In this document: in pieces, positions 33,401 through 38,710 of the stretch
How the letters are laid out: each line of letters starts with the position of its first letter
Numbering within the stretch: position 1 is the first letter of the stretch
Assembly: GCA_015065695.1 (NCBI GenBank)
Contig: SVPT01000011.1
Span: forward strand, 1 to 38,710
Origin: Oscillospiraceae bacterium
GTDB lineage: Bacteria; Bacillota; Clostridia; Oscillospirales; Acutalibacteraceae
Length of the DNA: 38,710 bases
Direction of reading: 5' to 3'
Notes under the pieces: model-generated
Databases searched by the model: none
What the model saw: only the letters and a program-made list of their open reading frames with translations
Told to the model about the DNA's origin: nothing
Program-made: the position numbers and the translations under genes

Positions 33401-34303
33401 ATGAGCGAGATAATCGAGCAGAATAAGAAGATAAGCAGAAAGCTGCGCAGGCGGCTGCAGCGCTGTCAGCGAGACGAACTGACCGGTGCTTCGCTGTACA
33501 GCTTTATGGCACGACGGGAGAAAAATGCCGACAACCGGGCTATCCTTGAGCAGATGGCTGCACAGGAGCTGGAGCACGCAAAGGTATGGCAGGGCTACAC
33601 CGGACGGCGCGCCCGCCCTCACAGGGGTCGCATACGCTGGCTTAAGCTGCTGACTGTGCTGCTGGGTTACACCTTTGTGCTGCGTATCCTGCAGAAGGAC
33701 GAGGCACTGGCACAGGACGAATACAAGGCACTGCAGGAGCAATGCGGAGAAGATGCTGGACGCATATTTGACGAGGAGTACGCCCACGAAAAGGCACTCA
33801 TCGGTTTGCTGGACGAGGAGCGTCTGCAGTACATCGGCGCAATGGTGCTGGGTCTTAACGATGCCCTTGTGGAGCTGACGGGTACTATCGCGGGTCTGAC
33901 CTTTGCGATGGGCAACACCCGCCTTGTGGCTCTTTCGGGAATCATCACCGGCATTTCAGCAACCTTCTCAATGGCGGCTTCCAACTACCTTGCGGAGCGT
34001 GCAAACAACAACCCCAAGGCACTGAAGTCCAGTCTGTTTACCGGCATTGCCTATCTGGTCACTGTCGCGCTGCTGGTGACACCCTACCTTATCTTCCCAC
34101 AGTCCATGGCCATATATGCCCTAGCGTGTATGCTTTCCGTTGTACTGCTTATAATCATAGTTTTCAACTACTATATCTCGGTAGCCCGTGATGAGTCCTT
34201 TTGGAAGCGTTTCGGCGAGATGGCGGTAATCTCGCTGTCGGTGGCAGCCATTGCCTTTGGCATCGGTCTGCTGGTCAAACGATTCCTTGGAATAGATATT
34301 TAG
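33401..34303 (+). CDS. Ferritin-like/VIT1 (CCC1) fusion, putative Fe/Mn transporter
   Basis: N-terminal ferritin-like ELTGASLYSFMARREKN...QMAAQELEHAKVWQGY...EEYAHEKAL, then VIT1-like LGLNDALVELTGTIAGLTFAMGNTRLVALSGIITGISATFSMAASNYLAERANNN. Confidence 0.9.
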   Translation: MSEIIEQNKKISRKLRRRLQRCQRDELTGASLYSFMARREKNADNRAILEQMAAQELEHAKVWQGYTGRRARPHRGRIRWLKLLTVLLGYTFVLRILQKDEALAQDEYKALQEQCGEDAGRIFDEEYAHEKALIGLLDEERLQYIGAMVLGLNDALVELTGTIAGLTFAMGNTRLVALSGIITGISATFSMAASNYLAERANNNPKALKSSLFTGIAYLVTVALLVTPYLIFPQSMAIYALACMLSVVLLIIIVFNYYISVARDESFWKRFGEMAVISLSVAAIAFGIGLLVKRFLGIDI

Positions 34304-34340
34304 CATTATACCCTAAATACTGAATTGAGGAGAATGTATT

Positions 34341-35738
34341 ATGAAAAAGAACCGTATTCTTGCCGCGGCACTGGCTATGCTTCTGTGCGTGCTTCTTGTG
34401 ACTGCCACAGGCTGCAACGAAATGGCAAACATGATGATGCAGCAGTATGCACAGCCTCAGGAGACCCTCGCTGAGGGCGAGAGCATCTACAACCTTTCCA
34501 TGTATGACAGGCTGCCCTCTGACAATGCTGACATCGACCCCCTCTTCTGGGAGGTTGAGGGCGAGAAGGGCAACAAGGTATACTTCTTCGGCTCTATCCA
34601 CGTTGCCGACGAGACCGCATACCGTCTGCCCGAGCATATCATGAACGCATACCTTGAGAGCGACAGCCTTGCTGTTGAGGTTGACATCAACGCTATGCAG
34701 AGCGACCTGATGGGTCAGCTCAAGCTGGCTCAGTACATGACCTACGCTGACGGCAGCTCCATCGCTGACCACATCGACCCTGAGCTGTACGCAGCAATGC
34801 GTGAGTTTGCCGAAAACGAGATGAGCAGTATGCTCTCCTCCCTCGGCTACAGCAACATTGATATGCTGGACATGATGAAGCCCTCTGTATGGATGTCCCT
34901 GTTTGAAAACTACTACGCTGAGGCAGCCAACCTGAAGAGCGACCTTGGTATTGACAGCCACTTCCTGACCATCGCTGCCGCACAGGGCCGTGAGATCATC
35001 GAGCTGGAGTCTGCTGAGTTCCAGTACGCTATGCTGGACGGCTTCTCTGATAAGTTCTATGAGATGCAGCTTTCCAGCTATGTGATGGGCGACGTCGATG
35101 AGACCGTCAAGGTTTACAGAGATATGTTCGAGGGCTGGAAGGAAGGCAATCCAGAGGCTATGCTCTCCGAAGAGGTCGACTTCTCCGGTGAAGACCTCAC
35201 CGATGAAGAGATTGAAGAATACACCCAGATACTCGAGGACTACAACACCGCAATGCTCTACGACCGCAATGAAGGCATGGCTGACAAGGCTGAGGACTTC
35301 ATCAACAGCGGCAAGAACGTATTCTATGTTGTTGGCTGCGGTCACTTCGTCGGCAAGGACAGCGTTATTGATCTGCTGCTCGACCGTGGATACGATGTAA
35401 AGCAGATTGGCGGCATGGACGCTGAGCCTTATCTTGATATGTATGAGCTTCCCGCTTCCGGCGCAGGCAAGCAGGATCCCGCTGACGACGAGGAAGAGGA
35501 AGAAGAAGAGGAAGACAATCACGGCGGTACCACTGCCCTTACCCACGATGACCTCTACAGCGTTTACAACTACGACCTGTATGTAGAGATGTACGAGCAC
35601 TTCGGCGGCACCACTGCTGACGAGGACGCACTGGAGGGCAAGACCACCAAGAAGACCAAGAAGACCAGCACCACCACCAAGACCACCGCCAACGACAACG
35701 GCGGCTGGGGCGGCTGGGGTTCCAGTGATCAGGACTAA
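34341..35738 (+). CDS. TraB/GumN-family lipoprotein with low-complexity C-terminal tail
   Basis: Lipobox-like LLVTATGCNE; WEVEGEKGNKVYFFGSIHVADETAYRLPEHIMNAYLESDSLAVEVDI; YVVGCGHFVGKDSVIDLLLDRGYDVKQI; tail EEEEEEEE...KTTKKTKKTSTTTKTTANDNGGWGGWGSSDQD. Confidence 0.9.
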   Translation: MKKNRILAAALAMLLCVLLVTATGCNEMANMMMQQYAQPQETLAEGESIYNLSMYDRLPSDNADIDPLFWEVEGEKGNKVYFFGSIHVADETAYRLPEHIMNAYLESDSLAVEVDINAMQSDLMGQLKLAQYMTYADGSSIADHIDPELYAAMREFAENEMSSMLSSLGYSNIDMLDMMKPSVWMSLFENYYAEAANLKSDLGIDSHFLTIAAAQGREIIELESAEFQYAMLDGFSDKFYEMQLSSYVMGDVDETVKVYRDMFEGWKEGNPEAMLSEEVDFSGEDLTDEEIEEYTQILEDYNTAMLYDRNEGMADKAEDFINSGKNVFYVVGCGHFVGKDSVIDLLLDRGYDVKQIGGMDAEPYLDMYELPASGAGKQDPADDEEEEEEEEDNHGGTTALTHDDLYSVYNYDLYVEMYEHFGGTTADEDALEGKTTKKTKKTSTTTKTTANDNGGWGGWGSSDQD

Positions 35739-35762
35739 TTCCCTTATCGGCACCACTACCTC

Positions 35763-35792
35763 GGGGGACGCAAGCTTTTGCGCCCCCCTTTT
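35763..35792 (+). terminator. Intrinsic terminator
   Basis: GGGGG-A-CGCAA-GCTT-TTGCG-CCCCC followed by CTTTT. Confidence 0.8.
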
Positions 35793-35869
35793 GTCGGTAA
35801 TTATGCCTGCGGGCAATTTCCGCTGTACATATTGCCGGACAAACAGCACATTGCAGGAGGTCATACCAT

Positions 35870-36667
35870 ATGTCTGATACCGTAACCGGCACCACAAACA
35901 ACCAATCTGTGTCCGCTGCTTCCCCCTCCCGCCGCAGGGTCAGGATACTTGACACCCTGCGCGGTGTCGCAATAATCTACATGGTTTTCTACCACACGCT
36001 GTTTGACCTTGTGGAGATGTTCGGGCACGACTGGGCGCAGGGCATATTCAGGGCGCAGGACGCTTTTTCCGTTTATTTTACTGGCACGTTTGTTTTGCTT
36101 GGCGGCGTTACTGTGCGCTTCTCCCGCAATCCCGCACTGCGCGGCGCACGCCTTTTCTTCCTTGCAAGTGCGTTTACCTTCTTTACCGCTCTCATCTTCC
36201 CCGGCTCGGCAATTTACTCCGGTGTGCTTCACCTTTTTTGCATAGGTATGCTGCTGTACGCTGTTGCCGGCAAGGCAATTGAGCGCATTCCGGCATGGGT
36301 GGGTCTGCCCCTTGCCGCAGTTCTTTTCATCTTTTTCTACAACACCCCGAACGGCTGGATAGGCTTTGGCGAATGGCCCCACATTGAGATTCCCGAAGCA
36401 CTCACATGGAACAACCTCCTCAACGGCTTCGGCTTTGTCAACAGGCAGTTTTCCTCGGTTGATTACCTTCCTGCTCTGCCGTGGCTCTTCCTCTTTATCA
36501 GCGGCGTATATGTAGGAAAGCTGCTCGACCGTAACCTGCCCGAATTCTTCTACCGTGACTGGTGCCCGCCTGTAACATGGCTGGGCAAGCACTCGCTGAT
36601 TATCTATGTGCTGCATCAGCCGGTTATATTCGTGCTGCTGTCTGTACTGCACATGATTATTCGATAA
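35870..36667 (+). CDS. DUF1624/HGSNAT-type membrane acyltransferase
   Basis: RRVRILDTLRGVAIIYMVFYHTLFDLVEMFG...YFTGTFVLLGGVTVRFSRN...GVLHLFCIGMLLYA; multi-TM. Confidence 0.85.
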   Translation: MSDTVTGTTNNQSVSAASPSRRRVRILDTLRGVAIIYMVFYHTLFDLVEMFGHDWAQGIFRAQDAFSVYFTGTFVLLGGVTVRFSRNPALRGARLFFLASAFTFFTALIFPGSAIYSGVLHLFCIGMLLYAVAGKAIERIPAWVGLPLAAVLFIFFYNTPNGWIGFGEWPHIEIPEALTWNNLLNGFGFVNRQFSSVDYLPALPWLFLFISGVYVGKLLDRNLPEFFYRDWCPPVTWLGKHSLIIYVLHQPVIFVLLSVLHMIIR

Positions 36668-36720
36668 TTTCACATATATACTAAACTGGTTAATACCATC
36701 TCAGAAAGGATCTTACTGCA

Positions 36721-38710
36721 TTGGATTTTATTAACGCCTTATCACATCAGTTTTCGGTAAAACCGGAATATATTGCAAATATTCTCTCACTGCTTGACGA
36801 CGGCAACACCGTACCCTTTATTGCCCGCTACCGCAAGGAGATGCACGGCACACAGGACGACCAGACTATCCGTGAGATAGCCGAACGCTACGAATATCTT
36901 CAGGGTCTTGACAAGCGCCGCGAAGAGGTGCGCAGTTCCATTGATAAGCTGGGCTTTATGACCGACGAGATTTCTGCCGCTCTTGACACCGCTGAAACCC
37001 TTGCTGAGATTGAGGACATATACCGTCCCTACAAGCCCAAGAAGCGCACCCGCGCCATCATCGCCCGCGAAAAGGGACTTGAGCCGCTGGCTATGGCTAT
37101 CTATGCCCAGGAGCGGGACAGCGAATACCCCATCGACATGGCAGAGCGTTTTGTTGACCCCGAGAAGGGCGTGGAAACCGCTCTTGACGCCATAAAGGGC
37201 GCGCAGGACATCATTGCGGAACTTATTTCCGATGACGCAGGCATACGCAAGCGTCTGCGCTATGTGGCTTTCCAGAACGGCAAGCTGCGCAGCCGCGCCG
37301 TTGACCCGGAAAACGACTCGGTCTACCGTCTGTACTACAACTTCTCCGAGCCGCTCAACCGCATCGCAGGCTACCGCGTGCTTGCCATCGACCGCGGCGA
37401 GCGTGAGGAATTCCTCAAGGCAAGCATAGAATTTGACCGTGACAAGGCCATGCGCATCATTCACTCTGTGGCAGTCAAACAGGGCTCTCCCTGCACCGAC
37501 ACCGTCATCGAGGCGGCAGAGGACGCCTATGACCGTCTTATCTTCCCCTCTATTGAGAGAGAGCTGCGCAGCACCCTTACCGGCAATGCCGACGATGCCG
37601 CTATCAAGGTCTTTGCCTCCAACCTGCGTCAGCTTCTCATGCAGCCGCCCATCAAGGGCAGGACGGTCATCGGTCTTGACCCCGGTTACCGCACGGGCTG
37701 CAAGGTGGCAGTTGTGGACAGCACAGGACGTGTGCTGGATACCGGCGTTATCTACCCCGCAAAGCCCCATGAGAAGATTGCCGAAGCCCGCACTACGGTC
37801 AGCCGCCTTATCAAAAAGCATGGCGCGACCGCAATCTCCATCGGCAACGGCACTGCCAGCAAGGAAACTGAGATATTCGTTTCCGACCTGCTGCACGACT
37901 TCCCCGATGTGAAGTACATGGTGGTCAGCGAGTCGGGTGCTTCGGTTTATTCCGCAAGCAAGCTGGCTGCCGCTGAATTCCCTGACTACGATGTCAGCCT
38001 GCGCAGCGCGGTGTCCATTGCCCGCCGTATGCAGGACCCCCTTGCGGAGCTGGTCAAGATTGAGCCCAAGGCTATAGGCGTTGGACAGTATCAGCACGAT
38101 ATGCCGCAGAAGCAGCTTGGTGAGGCTCTCGGCGGCGTTGTCGAGGACTGCGTTAACACCGTCGGCGTTGACCTGAACACAGCCTCCCCCTCCCTGCTCT
38201 CCTATGTTGCGGGAATCAGCTCCACCGTTGCAAAGAACATTGTCACCTACCGTGAGGAAAACGGCGCATTCCACAGCAGACGTGAGCTGCTGAAGGTTGC
38301 TAAACTGGGTCCCAAGGCCTTTGAGCAGTGCGCAGGCTTTATGCGTGTGCCTGAAAGCAGCAACGTGCTGGACAACACCGCCGTCCACCCCGAAAGTTAT
38401 ACTGCCGCCTCCGCTCTGCTGGAGCTGTGCGGCTTCTCCATGAAGGACGTAAGCTCCGGCAATATTTCCGAGCTGCCCGAGCGAGTGGCTGCAAAGGGAG
38501 CGGAAAGCATCGCCGCGGAAATCGGCATAGGCGTGCCCACCCTTGAGGATATTGTCAAGGAGCTGCTGCGCCCCGGTCGTGACCTGCGTGATGACCTGCC
38601 CCAGCCCATGCTCCGCAGCGAGATTATGGACATGAACGACCTTGTGCCCGGAATGGAACTGGACGGCACAGTGCGCAACGTGGTTGACTTCGGCGCATTT
38701 GTTGACATCG
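36721..38710 (+). CDS. tex: Tex-family RNA-binding transcriptional accessory protein, 3' end beyond window
   Basis: LDFINALSHQFSVKPEYIANILSLLDDGNTVPFIARYRKEMHGTQDDQTIREIAERYEYL...VIGLDPGYRTGCKVAVVD...; S1 domain begins VRNVVDFGAFVDI. TTG start, frame open to window end. Confidence 0.96.
   Translation, partial: MDFINALSHQFSVKPEYIANILSLLDDGNTVPFIARYRKEMHGTQDDQTIREIAERYEYLQGLDKRREEVRSSIDKLGFMTDEISAALDTAETLAEIEDIYRPYKPKKRTRAIIAREKGLEPLAMAIYAQERDSEYPIDMAERFVDPEKGVETALDAIKGAQDIIAELISDDAGIRKRLRYVAFQNGKLRSRAVDPENDSVYRLYYNFSEPLNRIAGYRVLAIDRGEREEFLKASIEFDRDKAMRIIHSVAVKQGSPCTDTVIEAAEDAYDRLIFPSIERELRSTLTGNADDAAIKVFASNLRQLLMQPPIKGRTVIGLDPGYRTGCKVAVVDSTGRVLDTGVIYPAKPHEKIAEARTTVSRLIKKHGATAISIGNGTASKETEIFVSDLLHDFPDVKYMVVSESGASVYSASKLAAAEFPDYDVSLRSAVSIARRMQDPLAELVKIEPKAIGVGQYQHDMPQKQLGEALGGVVEDCVNTVGVDLNTASPSLLSYVAGISSTVAKNIVTYREENGAFHSRRELLKVAKLGPKAFEQCAGFMRVPESSNVLDNTAVHPESYTAASALLELCGFSMKDVSSGNISELPERVAAKGAESIAAEIGIGVPTLEDIVKELLRPGRDLRDDLPQPMLRSEIMDMNDLVPGMELDGTVRNVVDFGAFVDI

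Overview
The window reads as a chromosomal segment from a Gram-positive anaerobe, probably a Clostridia/Oscillospiraceae-type bacterium. That assignment is inferred from gene content and Shine-Dalgarno (SD) style, not from a search. Main content: uvrA (partial, -) and uvrB (-) separated by an oppositely oriented two-gene envelope cassette (polytopic membrane protein plus a UbiA/DPPR-synthase-like prenyltransferase with an apparent frameshift); an unknown membrane-anchored protein; divergent degV/tetR genes; a membrane-bound pyrophosphatase with altered active-site motifs; a GNAT acetyltransferase and a YgjP-like metallopeptidase; rpoB-rpoC; rpsL-rpsG-fusA-tuf; tandem membrane GGDEF proteins; luxS; a LysM/G5/M23 peptidase; a YerC/TrpR-like regulator and a methyltransferase; an AAC(3)-family acetyltransferase; a ferritin-like/VIT1 fusion; a TraB/GumN lipoprotein; a DUF1624-type membrane acyltransferase; and tex (partial). 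I found no CRISPR array, transposase, prophage or rRNA gene, and no obvious new defence system. The most unusual signals are regulatory or allelic: (i) a 16-bp perfect inverted repeat that occupies the spacer of the rpsL promoter and flanks its -10 box; (ii) an rpoB leader with a 19-codon ORF that ends inside a hairpin and has a competing pairing partner; (iii) an Arg in ribosomal protein S12 at the position of E. coli Lys87; (iv) the divergent pyrophosphatase; (v) the frameshifted prenyltransferase gene; (vi) a GGDEF tandem pair with one degenerate site. All family assignments come from reading motifs by eye; no database search was run.
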